Under the pieces are notes generated by a model. That model was not told where the DNA came from. It was given only the letters and a program-made list of their open reading frames with translations, and ran no database searches. 64,000 nt of DNA. Source: Nocardioides sp. Root140 (GTDB lineage: Bacteria > Actinomycetota > Actinomycetes > Propionibacteriales > Nocardioidaceae). Shown here piece after piece: positions 41,984-49,522 of this stretch; the stretch's first letter is position 1; the number at the start of each line of letters is the position of its first letter. The stretch covers positions 115,983-179,982 of the forward strand of contig NZ_LMFI01000013.1 of assembly GCF_001426745.1 (NCBI RefSeq), written 5' to 3'. Position numbers and translations under genes: made by a program.

Positions 41984-42750
41984 CTCATGGCCGCCGTGTG
42001 GTCGTTGGCCAGCACGCCGCCATCGACGTTGATCGTCGCCCCGGTGACGAAGCCGGCCTCCTCACTCAGCAGGAACCGCACGACGGCGGCCACCTCGGCG
42101 GACTCGCCGACGCGCCCGAGCATGGAGAGCCCGGACATGGCCGCCGCGGTGCGTTCGTCGGCCAGCACCCGCTCGAGCATCGGCGTGGCGATGTAGCCCG
42201 GGCAGACCGAGTTGACCCGCACCCCGTCACGTCCGAGCTCGGCGGCGAGCGACCGGGTCAGGCTGAGCACGCCGCCCTTGGAGGCGGTGTACGACGGGAT
42301 CGTGCCCTGGCCGACCACGGCGTTGATCGAGGCGATGCCGACGACGGCGGAGCCCGGCTGGGACCGCAGGTCGTCCGCGAGCGCCGCGACCAGGAAGCCG
42401 TACGACGTCAGGTTGACGTCGATGACACGTCGCCACGCCTCGGGGGTGAGCTGCGTCATCGGCGTCGAGTCGACCACGCCCGCACTGTGCACCAGCCCAC
42501 CGAGGGGGCCGACTGCCGCGCGGGCGGTGTGCAACGCGTGGGCGAAGTCGTCGAGCCGGCGTACGTCGACCGCCTGGCCGCACGTCGCGACGCCGTACTT
42601 CTCGGCCAGCGCGTCGGCTGCCGCGGTGACCGCCGTCCGGTCGAGGTCCCAGAGGACGACGGGACGGCCGGCCTCGGCCAGCGCGCGGGCGCACGCCTCA
42701 CCGATCCCCGAGGCCGCGCCCGTGACCAGCACCGGTGACGTCGTGGTCAT
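41980..42750 (-). CDS. SDR family oxidoreductase
   Basis: A short-chain dehydrogenase of 256 residues: TGAASGIG (10-17), HSAG in place of NNAG, Ser141, Tyr154, Lys158 (YTASK). The end, TGATINVDGG, is of the FabG type. It is coupled by 4-bp overlaps to the monooxygenase upstream and the sulfatase downstream. It could make the ketone for the monooxygenase from the alcohol released by the sulfatase; that order is inference. Confidence 0.88.
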   Translation of the reverse strand: MTTTSPVLVTGAASGIGEACARALAEAGRPVVLWDLDRTAVTAAADALAEKYGVATCGQAVDVRRLDDFAHALHTARAAVGPLGGLVHSAGVVDSTPMTQLTPEAWRRVIDVNLTSYGFLVAALADDLRSQPGSAVVGIASINAVVGQGTIPSYTASKGGVLSLTRSLAAELGRDGVRVNSVCPGYIATPMLERVLADERTAAAMSGLSMLGRVGESAEVAAVVRFLLSEEAGFVTGATINVDGGVLANDHTAAMR

Positions 42751-44420
42751 CGGACGACCTGCTCAGTCCGCTCGGCGGCGGCGGACGCAGCCGTCAGCTC
42801 GAAGCCTCGGTAGTCGTCGGCGGCGATCTCGTCACAGAAGGCGGCGTACGTGCCGAGGCCGCCGAGGTAGAGCATGAACTTGCGTGGCTTGCCCTCGATG
42901 TTGGCGCCCATGTACCACGAGTTCGCCCGCGGGAAGAGGGTCTGCTCCGCCGCCTCCTGCAGCTGCGTGGTCCACTCCTGCGCCACGTCGGGCGACACGG
43001 CGACCCGATCGGCGCCCTGCTCGTCGGCGGCGCGGATCAGGGCGAGCAGCCAGTCGACCTGCATCTCCGAGCCCAGGACCATGTTGGCCAGCACCGCCGG
43101 CGAACCGGGGCCGTTCAGGATGAAGAAGTTCGGGAACGCCGGCACCTGGTAGCCCAGGTAGGTCACCGGCCCGTCGGCCCACGCGTCGCGCAGCAGCACG
43201 CCGCCCTCACCGCGGATGTCCATGCGGGTCAGGGCTCCGGTCATCGCGTCGAACCCGGTGGCGAAGACCAGCACGTCGAGCTCGTAGGACGACTCCGAGG
43301 TCTTCACGCCCCAGTCGGCGATGTGCTCGATCGGGTCCTTGCGGAGGTTGACCAGCGCGACGTTGTCGCGGTTGAACGTGGCGTAGTACCCCGAGTCCGT
43401 GCAGATCCGCTTGGTGCCGATCGGGTGGTCGCTCGGGATCAGGTCGTCGGCGACCTCGGGGTCCTCGACGATCGCGCGGATCTTGGCGACCGCGAAGTCA
43501 CGGGCGTAGTCGTTGGAGACGATGTTGGTGTACTGGTCGGGGAAGGTCTTGCCGAACAGCACGCCGCCCGTGGTCCAGCCCTTCTCCAGGGCTGCGGTCC
43601 GCTCGTCCGGGTCGCACTCCTCCGCGCTCTTCGGGTGGGCGACGTACGGCGACCCGCCGCCGCTGACCCGGGACTTGCGGCGTCGCTCCGGGTACTCCTC
43701 GCGGATCCGACGCTGGTCCTCCTCGGTCAGCGGCCGGTTCAGTGCCGGCACGCTGAAGTTCGGAGTGCGCTGGAAGACGGTGAGCTCCTCGGCCTCCTGC
43801 GCGATGACCGGGATCGACTGGATGCCCGACGAGCCGGTGCCGACGATGCCGACCCGCTTGCCGGCGAGGTCGGGTGCGGGCTCGGGCCACTGCGAGGTGA
43901 ACAGCACCTCGCCGGCGAAGTCGTCGACCCCGGGGATCGGCGGCTTGTTGGGCACCGAGAGAGACCCCGCGGCGCACAGCACGTGGCGGGCGACGTGCAC
44001 CTCGCCTGCGTCGGTGGCCACCCGCCACACGGCGGCCGACTCGTCCCAGTCGGCGGCGACCACCCGTGTCTCCAGGCGGATGCTGCGCAGCAGGTCGAAC
44101 CGCTCGGCGACGTGGTTGATGTAGGACAGGATCTCCGGCTGCGTGGCGTAGCGCTCGCTCCACTTCCAGTCGTTCTGGAGGTCCTCGTCGAAGGAGTAGG
44201 AGTAGTCGATGCTCTCCACGTCGCAGCGGGCGCCCGGATAGCGGTTGAAGAACCAGGTCCCGCCCACACCCGATCCGGCCTCGAGGCACAGCACGTCATG
44301 ACCGGCCTGACGGGCTGCGTGGACGGCGTACAGGCCGGCGAAACCGGCACCGATCACGAGGATGTCGAGCGTTCCGGCGGCGTTGCCGGCGACGGTGGAG
44401 GAGCGGGAGGAGTCGGGCAT
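42747..44420 (-). CDS. Flavin monooxygenase, Baeyer-Villiger type with altered fingerprint
   Basis: A protein of 557 residues with two Rossmann motifs (VIGAGFAGL 22-30; GIVGTGSSGIQ after 190) and the BVMO landmarks GGTWFFNRYPGARCDVES (53-70) and FQRTPNFSVP with the catalytic Arg. The fingerprint FxGxxxHxxxWP reads FAGEVLFTSQWP (168-179), so Phe174 replaces the invariant His. It would insert oxygen next to a ketone, for example C17 or C20 of a steroid, if active. ATG 44420 follows GAGG. It is the first gene of the six-gene minus-strand operon; two regulon palindromes lie upstream. Confidence 0.85.
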   Translation of the reverse strand: MPDSSRSSTVAGNAAGTLDILVIGAGFAGLYAVHAARQAGHDVLCLEAGSGVGGTWFFNRYPGARCDVESIDYSYSFDEDLQNDWKWSERYATQPEILSYINHVAERFDLLRSIRLETRVVAADWDESAAVWRVATDAGEVHVARHVLCAAGSLSVPNKPPIPGVDDFAGEVLFTSQWPEPAPDLAGKRVGIVGTGSSGIQSIPVIAQEAEELTVFQRTPNFSVPALNRPLTEEDQRRIREEYPERRRKSRVSGGGSPYVAHPKSAEECDPDERTAALEKGWTTGGVLFGKTFPDQYTNIVSNDYARDFAVAKIRAIVEDPEVADDLIPSDHPIGTKRICTDSGYYATFNRDNVALVNLRKDPIEHIADWGVKTSESSYELDVLVFATGFDAMTGALTRMDIRGEGGVLLRDAWADGPVTYLGYQVPAFPNFFILNGPGSPAVLANMVLGSEMQVDWLLALIRAADEQGADRVAVSPDVAQEWTTQLQEAAEQTLFPRANSWYMGANIEGKPRKFMLYLGGLGTYAAFCDEIAADDYRGFELTAASAAAERTEQVVR

Positions 44421-44503
44421 GCCAACCTCTTTCGGACGACGCCCAGGGCGTGTGTGGTGGTCGACTCCGACATTAGGGAGCGGGCTCGTCGCCCCCCGAA
44501 GAA

Positions 44504-44518
44504 TCCCGATCAGCGGGA
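44504..44518. promoter_or_regulatory. Regulon palindrome site 9 (for the monooxygenase operon)
   Basis: TCCCG ATCAG CGGGA, centred 38.5 bp from TAATGT (44470-44475, minus strand), a good -10 box. Confidence 0.75.
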
Positions 44519-44531
44519 GCCGGCCCACCGC

Positions 44532-44546
44532 TCCCGATCAACGGGA
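44532..44546. promoter_or_regulatory. Regulon palindrome site 10 (for the DUF1214 gene)
   Basis: TCCCG ATCAA CGGGA, centred 39.5 bp from TAGACA (44576-44581, plus strand). It is 28 bp from site 9, so each divergent promoter here has its own copy. Confidence 0.75.
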
Positions 44547-44605
44547 CGACCTCCGACCGGCGCAGTCCCGGCGGTTAGACAGCAGGAAACGACCAGGGAG
44601 ATGAC

Positions 44606-45673
44606 ATGACCAACCCCATGTGGGACGAGTTCTGCGACAACCTTCGCGCGGCCGGGAACACCCTGCAGTCCGAGTCCGCACCTTTGACCCCGTTGGACCA
44701 GGCCGAGGGGGTCCGCTACCTGATCCGGCTGCTCCGCAACGGGACGCTCACCAGCATCGAGCACAACGACCCGCGTTACCCGGTCTTCACCAACATCCTC
44801 GACCCGAACCTGCGCTGCAAGATCGGCGCGGACAACCCCGACAACATCTACATGAGTGCGCGCGTCTCCCCCGAGCACCGCTATCGCATCAGCGGCACCC
44901 CCGGAAACTCCACTGTGTTCAGCATCGGGTCGAAGAGCAAGCGCGACTGGAGCGAGGAGACCCAGGTCTCCCACGGCGAGATCGACGTGCACTCCCTCCC
45001 CCTCGACGACCAGGGCCGGTTCAGCTTCGTGGCCAGCAAGGAGAAGCCCGCCTCGGGCCCCTGGCTCCCGTTGCCGGACGGCACCGACAAGCTCACCGGG
45101 CGGCAGAGCTTCGTCGACCACCCCAACAACGACCCCGCCCGGATCACCATCGAGCTCCTCGACGAGGAGGTCCCCTACGCACCCCTCGACGTCGACGAGT
45201 TCGCCGACCAGCTCCGCGCCGCCACCCTCCAGGTGTCCGGCATCTCGAAGATCTTCGCCGAGTGGACCCGGTTGTTCATGACCCGTCCCCACGAGCTCCC
45301 CGACTGGGGCCAGGACCGGTTCCTCAACGCCGGCGGCGATCCGACGATCTTCTACCTCCACGGCTACTGGAACCTCGCCGAGGACGAGGCCTGGGTGATC
45401 GAGACCGAGGTCCCCGACTGTGAGTACTGGAACTTCGTGCTGCAGAACTGGTGGATGGAGTCCCTCGACTACGACCGCACCAACACCCACCTGAACAACC
45501 ACACCGCGAAGCTCAACGACGACGGCACCCTGACCATCGTGGTGGCGGCGAAGGACCCCGGCTACGGCAACTGGGTCAACACCGCCGGGCACTCCGAGGG
45601 CACGGCCCTGCTGCGCTGGGTCAAGTCGGGCGGCAACAACCCGATCCCGACCTGCAAGGTGGTCAACCTCTGA
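44606..45673 (+). CDS. DUF1214-containing protein
   Basis: A protein of 355 residues. The C-terminal half (AWVIETEVPDCEYWNFVLQNWWMESLDY and NHTAKLNDDGTLTIVVAAKDPGYGNWVNTAGHSEG) is the DUF1214 module, which in other proteins pairs with DUF1254. No signal peptide or membrane segment is seen. ATG 44606 follows GGGAG. The function is unknown; a beta-rich ligand-binding or isomerase-like fold is likely. It is under its own regulon site and monocistronic with a second site right after its stop. Confidence 0.82.
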   Translation: MTNPMWDEFCDNLRAAGNTLQSESAPLTPLDQAEGVRYLIRLLRNGTLTSIEHNDPRYPVFTNILDPNLRCKIGADNPDNIYMSARVSPEHRYRISGTPGNSTVFSIGSKSKRDWSEETQVSHGEIDVHSLPLDDQGRFSFVASKEKPASGPWLPLPDGTDKLTGRQSFVDHPNNDPARITIELLDEEVPYAPLDVDEFADQLRAATLQVSGISKIFAEWTRLFMTRPHELPDWGQDRFLNAGGDPTIFYLHGYWNLAEDEAWVIETEVPDCEYWNFVLQNWWMESLDYDRTNTHLNNHTAKLNDDGTLTIVVAAKDPGYGNWVNTAGHSEGTALLRWVKSGGNNPIPTCKVVNL

Positions 45674-45686
45674 CCCGCGCCCCGGG

Positions 45687-45701
45687 TCCCGGTGATCAGG
45701 A
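45687..45701. promoter_or_regulatory. Regulon palindrome site 11
   Basis: TCCCG GTGAT CAGGA, centred 38.5 bp from TAGAGT (45730-45735), which ends 6 nt before the ATG of the next SDR. Confidence 0.7.
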
Positions 45702-45741
45702 CACGCACCGGGCCCCGGGGGCCCGACCCTAGAGTCCAGTC

Positions 45742-46518
45742 ATGACGATCACCCTTGCAGACAAGATCGCCGTGATCACCGCGGCGGGCCACGGAATCGG
45801 GCGCGCCAGCGCCCTCGAGTTCGCCGCTGCCGGGGCCACCGTCGTCCTCGGCGACCTGAACGGTGACAAGGTCACTGCCGTGGCCGCCGAGGTCGAGGCC
45901 GCCGGCGGCCGGGCGATCGCCATGCAGTGCGACGTGACCTCCCACGAGCAGGTCGAGGCGCTGGTCCACACCGCCAAGGACACCTTCGGCCGGCTCGACG
46001 TCCTCTTCAACCATGCCGGCGGGTCTCCCCAGGCCCCGCTGCACGAGGTGACCGTCGAGGGCTTCCACCACATCGTCGACCTCAACCTCGGATCGATGTT
46101 CTTCGGTGTGCGGGCCGCGCTGCCGATCATGGTCGAGCAGGGCGGCGGCACCATCGTCTCCACCACGTCCGGCGCCGGCCTGGGCGCCGTGCGCGGCCTC
46201 TCGGTCTACGGCGCTGCCAAGGCGGGGATGATCGCGCTGACCAAGAGCATCGCGGCCGAGTACGGCGGCCAGGGCATCCGCGCCAACGTCATCTCCCCCG
46301 GCTCCATGGACACCGCGGGGTTCCGCGGCTGGCTCGACTCGCTACCGGGCTCGGACCAGGACTACTTCGAGCAGATCCCGTCGGGACGACTCGGTGCGGC
46401 CGAGGACATCGCCAGGGTCGCCTGCTTCCTGGCCAGCGACTACTCGGCGTACGTCAACGGCATCACGGTGCCGGTCGACGGCGGCATCGTCGGACTGCTG
46501 GCGGTCCCCCGCGTCTGA
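45742..46518 (+). CDS. SDR family oxidoreductase, probably from a leaderless transcript
   Basis: A short-chain dehydrogenase of 258 residues: TAAGHGIG (13-20) with Ala where Gly is usual, NHAG, Tyr156 and Lys160 (YGAAK), and VDGG near the end. A TAGAGT -10 box ends 6 nt upstream of the ATG and no ribosome site is present, so the mRNA probably starts at the A of the start codon. It is the last gene under the palindrome regulon in this window. Confidence 0.87.
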   Translation: MTITLADKIAVITAAGHGIGRASALEFAAAGATVVLGDLNGDKVTAVAAEVEAAGGRAIAMQCDVTSHEQVEALVHTAKDTFGRLDVLFNHAGGSPQAPLHEVTVEGFHHIVDLNLGSMFFGVRAALPIMVEQGGGTIVSTTSGAGLGAVRGLSVYGAAKAGMIALTKSIAAEYGGQGIRANVISPGSMDTAGFRGWLDSLPGSDQDYFEQIPSGRLGAAEDIARVACFLASDYSAYVNGITVPVDGGIVGLLAVPRV

Positions 46519-46566
46519 TCCGGTCGCCGGTCGATGGCGAAGCCTACAAGCCCGGCGATTCTGCGG

Positions 46567-48006
46567 TCAGGGCGTACGGCGCGGTCGCAGGCCGACCACC
46601 ACCAGCAGCGCACCGACGACAAGCACTCCGGTCGCGGCCGCCGTGGCGGCCGCGAAGCCGTGGACCAATGCCTCGGTCGGCGTACCGATGTAGTTGCCGG
46701 CGGCGGTGACCGCGATGGTGTTGAGCACGGCGGTGCCGAGGCTGCTGCCGATCTGCATGGCGGTGTTGGCGGTGGCCCCGGCGACGCCCGCCAGCCGTGG
46801 GTCGACCCCGCTGGTGGCGAACGCGATGGCAGGGGTGAAGACGCAGCCGATCCCGGCGCCGACGAGGATCTCTGCCGGCAGGATGGTGGTCAGGTAGGCG
46901 CTGCCGGGCTCGAGCGTGGTCAGCAGGCCCAGTCCGGACGCCGCGACCAGCAGGCCCGGTGCGACCAGAGTGCGCGGCGACACCCGGTGCATCAGGCGGG
47001 TGGCGATGCCGTAGGAGCTGGTCGCCACGGCCAGGCTCATCGGCAGGAAGGCCAGGCCCGTGCGCACCGGGCTCCAGTGGAGCACCACCTGGAAGTGGTA
47101 GGTCAGCATCAGGAACATCCCGAACGTGCCGACCACGCTGATCCCCGTGGCGACGTACGCCGTGGCGCGGCCACGGTCGGCCAGGATCGAGAGCGGAAGC
47201 AGGGGGACGGTCAGCACACGCTGGCGCAGGATGAAGTAGGTCAACAGGCCGACACCGACCAGGCCGGGGACCAGCACCCGCGCCGATGACCAGCCGTGGG
47301 TGGCGGCCTCGCCGCACCCGAGCACCAGCGCCGCAAGACCGGCGGTGGCCAGCAGGCCGGAGACGACATCGAGCGGGGTCGGGTTGCCGCGATCGGCAGG
47401 AAGCACACGGCGCCCCACTACGATCACCACCGCCGCGACCACGACGTTGACGTAGAGGCACCAGCGCCAGCCGGCGTACTCGGTGAGGGCACCACCCAGC
47501 ATCAGGCCGACGACGGCGCCGCTGCTGGCCACGGCACCGAAGACGCCGAACGCCTTGCCGCGCTCCTGCGGATCGGTGAACGTCGAGGCGATCAGGGCCA
47601 GGATGGCGGGTGCCATGAAGGCGGCACTGGCTCCCTGCAGGGCGCGTCCGGCCACGAGCACACCGAAGGTCGGCGCCGCACCGGCGAGCCCGGAGCTGAT
47701 CGCGAATCCGACCAGCCCCGACATCAGGGTTCGGCGGCGACCGAACCGGTCGGCCGCCTTGCCGCCGAGGAGCAGAAGGCCCGCGAACGAGAGGGTGTAG
47801 GCGGTGACGACGTAGGCGCGGTGCGCGTCGTCGAAACCGAGGTCGCCCTGCGCGGTCGGCAGCGCGACGTTCACGATGGTCGCGTCGAGCGCGACCATCA
47901 GCTGGGCCGATGCCACGACCACCAGCGCCTGCCAGCGGCGGCTCGTGGCCGGCGATGTTCCAGCGCCCGGAGCGCTGGTCTGCGACGTCCTTCCGGTGGC
48001 AGTCAT
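46567..48006 (-). CDS. MFS drug efflux transporter, DHA2 (EmrB/QacA) family
   Basis: A membrane protein of 479 residues with about 14 hydrophobic segments. Motif C region LDATIVNVALPTAQGDLGF, motif A GKAADRFGRRR between TM2 and TM3, and GRALQGASAAFMAPAILALI are DHA2 hallmarks. A proton-driven exporter of drugs or hydrophobic compounds is expected. ATG 48006 follows GAGGAC. It is divergent from a TetR gene with two operator-like palindromes between, so drug-induced derepression is likely. It lies outside the catabolic regulon but could export toxic steroids. Confidence 0.92.
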   Translation of the reverse strand: MTATGRTSQTSAPGAGTSPATSRRWQALVVVASAQLMVALDATIVNVALPTAQGDLGFDDAHRAYVVTAYTLSFAGLLLLGGKAADRFGRRRTLMSGLVGFAISSGLAGAAPTFGVLVAGRALQGASAAFMAPAILALIASTFTDPQERGKAFGVFGAVASSGAVVGLMLGGALTEYAGWRWCLYVNVVVAAVVIVVGRRVLPADRGNPTPLDVVSGLLATAGLAALVLGCGEAATHGWSSARVLVPGLVGVGLLTYFILRQRVLTVPLLPLSILADRGRATAYVATGISVVGTFGMFLMLTYHFQVVLHWSPVRTGLAFLPMSLAVATSSYGIATRLMHRVSPRTLVAPGLLVAASGLGLLTTLEPGSAYLTTILPAEILVGAGIGCVFTPAIAFATSGVDPRLAGVAGATANTAMQIGSSLGTAVLNTIAVTAAGNYIGTPTEALVHGFAAATAAATGVLVVGALLVVVGLRPRRTP

Positions 48007-48030
48007 GGTCGTACCGTCCTCAGAATCAAG

Positions 48031-48104
48031 TGGAGGAATTTCCTCCGTTACATTCTTGGCACGCCACTGGAGCCCTGTCAACGGTTCCGGAGGATTTTTC
48101 TCCG
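48031..48104. promoter_or_regulatory. Efflux pump promoter with two TetR operators
   Basis: GGAGGAA T TTCCTCC (48032-48046, perfect) and CGGAGGATTTTTCTCCG (48088-48104, imperfect) flank a minus-strand promoter: TTGACA (48076-48081), 18-bp spacer, AAGAAT (48052-48057). The first site covers the start-point region. Confidence 0.7.
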
Positions 48105-48125
48105 TTTCAGTGCTAACCTGCGGCC

Positions 48126-48791
48126 ATGCCGATGAGAGCCGACGCCAGCCGCAACCTCCAGCTCCTGTTGTCGGCGGCCCGCGAGACGGTCGCCGAGAAG
48201 GGGGCGGGCGCCCCACTGGAGGAGGTCGCCCAGCGAGCCGGAGTCGGTATCGCCACCCTCTACCGACGCTTTCCCGATCGACCTGCCCTGCTGAAGGCCG
48301 TGGTGCTCGACGCTCTCGAGAAGACGCGAATCGCGGCCGAGTCCGCCGCCGAGGAGTACGCCGACGAGCCCTTCGAGGCCCTCGCTGCCTACCTGCGCAC
48401 CGCACTGGAGCTGAAGGTGTCGGCCGTGATCCCCCAGGTCCTCGATGCCCTCGACCTCAACGAACGGGAGCTGGCCGCCGCCCGCGAGTCCTCCGCCGCC
48501 GCCACCGACCGCTTGGTGCGGGCCGCCCAGGACAACGGCGACCTCGCTGGCGACCTCACGTTCGCCGACATCGGCATGATGCTGGTCCGCGTGGCCCGCC
48601 CGCTGCCCGGACCGATCCCGGCCGAGACGAAGCACGACCTGGCCCGACGACACCTCGAGCTCTTCATTCGGGGCCTGCGCGCCGACGCGCGGAGCGACGG
48701 GCCTCGTACGCGGCTCGACGGGCCGGCCTACTCGCTGGACGAGCTCACCCATCTCACTGCCACACTCGAATCGCGAGACGCGACCGAATAG
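48126..48791 (+). CDS. TetR family transcriptional regulator of the efflux pump
   Basis: A repressor of 221 residues. The helix-turn-helix is APLEEVAQRAGVGIATLYRRFPDRPALL. The ATG at 48126 matches the common MxxRADAxRN start of this TetR group. It is divergent from the MFS gene and probably binds the GGAGGA palindromes between them. The C-terminus (DELTHLTATLESRD) runs just past the conserved ligand domain. Confidence 0.87.
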   Translation: MPMRADASRNLQLLLSAARETVAEKGAGAPLEEVAQRAGVGIATLYRRFPDRPALLKAVVLDALEKTRIAAESAAEEYADEPFEALAAYLRTALELKVSAVIPQVLDALDLNERELAAARESSAAATDRLVRAAQDNGDLAGDLTFADIGMMLVRVARPLPGPIPAETKHDLARRHLELFIRGLRADARSDGPRTRLDGPAYSLDELTHLTATLESRDATE

Positions 48792-48808
48792 CGCGAAGGA
48801 CGGGAGCG

Positions 48809-49182
48809 ATGTCCGAGAAGCCAACGACCCTGGACGAGTACGTCGACGGGCTCCCACCCCGGGCACGCGAGCGCATGATCGGCCTGCGCACCCTGGCGCG
48901 CTCAACTGCTCCAGAGCTCTCGGAGGCACTGAAGTGGGGTCCCCGGCGTACCTGCATCCTGACGGCGTGATCATGTTCGTCCTGTCGGCGCACACGTCGC
49001 ATGCGAACGTCGTCTTCACACCAAGCACGCGCGAGCACTTCAGCGCCGAGCTGACCGGGTTCTAGACCGGCAAGGGCTCGGTCAAGCTCCCCTACAGCGG
49101 CGGCGTTCCTCACGAGCTTCTCGTCCGCATGATCCGGCACCGGGTCCGGGAGTACGAGCACGACGGCGTCAAGTGGATGTGA
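48809..49182 (+). pseudogene. DUF1801 (YdhG-like) protein, broken by frameshift and nonsense mutation
   Basis: The reading frame from 48809 (MSEKPTTLDEYVDGLPPRAR) is a DUF1801 start but hits a stop after KWGPRRTCILTA. If one G is added to the GGGG run at 48936-48939 it continues as KWGSPAYLHPDGVIMFVL and runs to the family C-terminus VREYEHDGVKWM at 49182, except for one TAG at 49063 within ELTGF-x-TGKGSVKLPY, where homologues have an acidic residue (GAG to TAG). Two independent lesions indicate a decayed gene rather than a sequencing slip. GGGAG lies before the start. Confidence 0.8.
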
Positions 49183-49188
49183 AATGCG

Positions 49189-49222
49189 TTCAGGCCCGGA
49201 ATCCGAGGATTCCGGGCCTGAA
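49189..49222. terminator. Terminator hairpin
   Basis: A perfect 16-bp stem TTCAGGCCCGGAATCC with a 2-nt loop, followed on the plus strand by CATTTT. It lies just beyond the tRNA 3' fragment, so it may be the original terminator of the tRNA gene, left behind by the insertion. Confidence 0.75.
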
Positions 49223-49226
49223 CATT

Positions 49227-49264
49227 TTGTAGCGGGGGCAGGATTTGAACCTGCGATCTCTGGG
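49227..49264 (-). repeat. Left attachment-site copy: 3' end of initiator tRNA gene
   Basis: A stretch of 38 bp that matches 50746-50783 at 37 positions. It equals the T-arm, acceptor 3' strand and tail of the tRNA-fMet gene, with no anticodon arm attached. This is the usual product of integration into a tRNA 3' end. Confidence 0.85.
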
Positions 49265-49522
49265 GAACGACGTGTCCACATCACCCTCAGTCTGCCTTGG
49301 TCATGTCTGCGCAGGTCAAGGCACGTTTTCAGCCCGCGCAACGCCTGACCCGATCATCCGCGATCACCGTCATTCCCCACGTTGGTGGGGAGTAAGTGGG
49401 GAATGCCTCGGCGCCCAGCCCACGGCGCTTGAACACGATGAGCAACCCTCATCAGCGGCCGGACATGAGGATGCGCCGCGTCGTGCACACATCGCCGCCC
49501 CTGGCGACCTAGCCTCTGAGTC

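Noticed and set aside
49227..49264. A second tRNA gene
   Set aside because: Only the 3' part of tRNA-fMet is present; the anticodon and D arms are missing.
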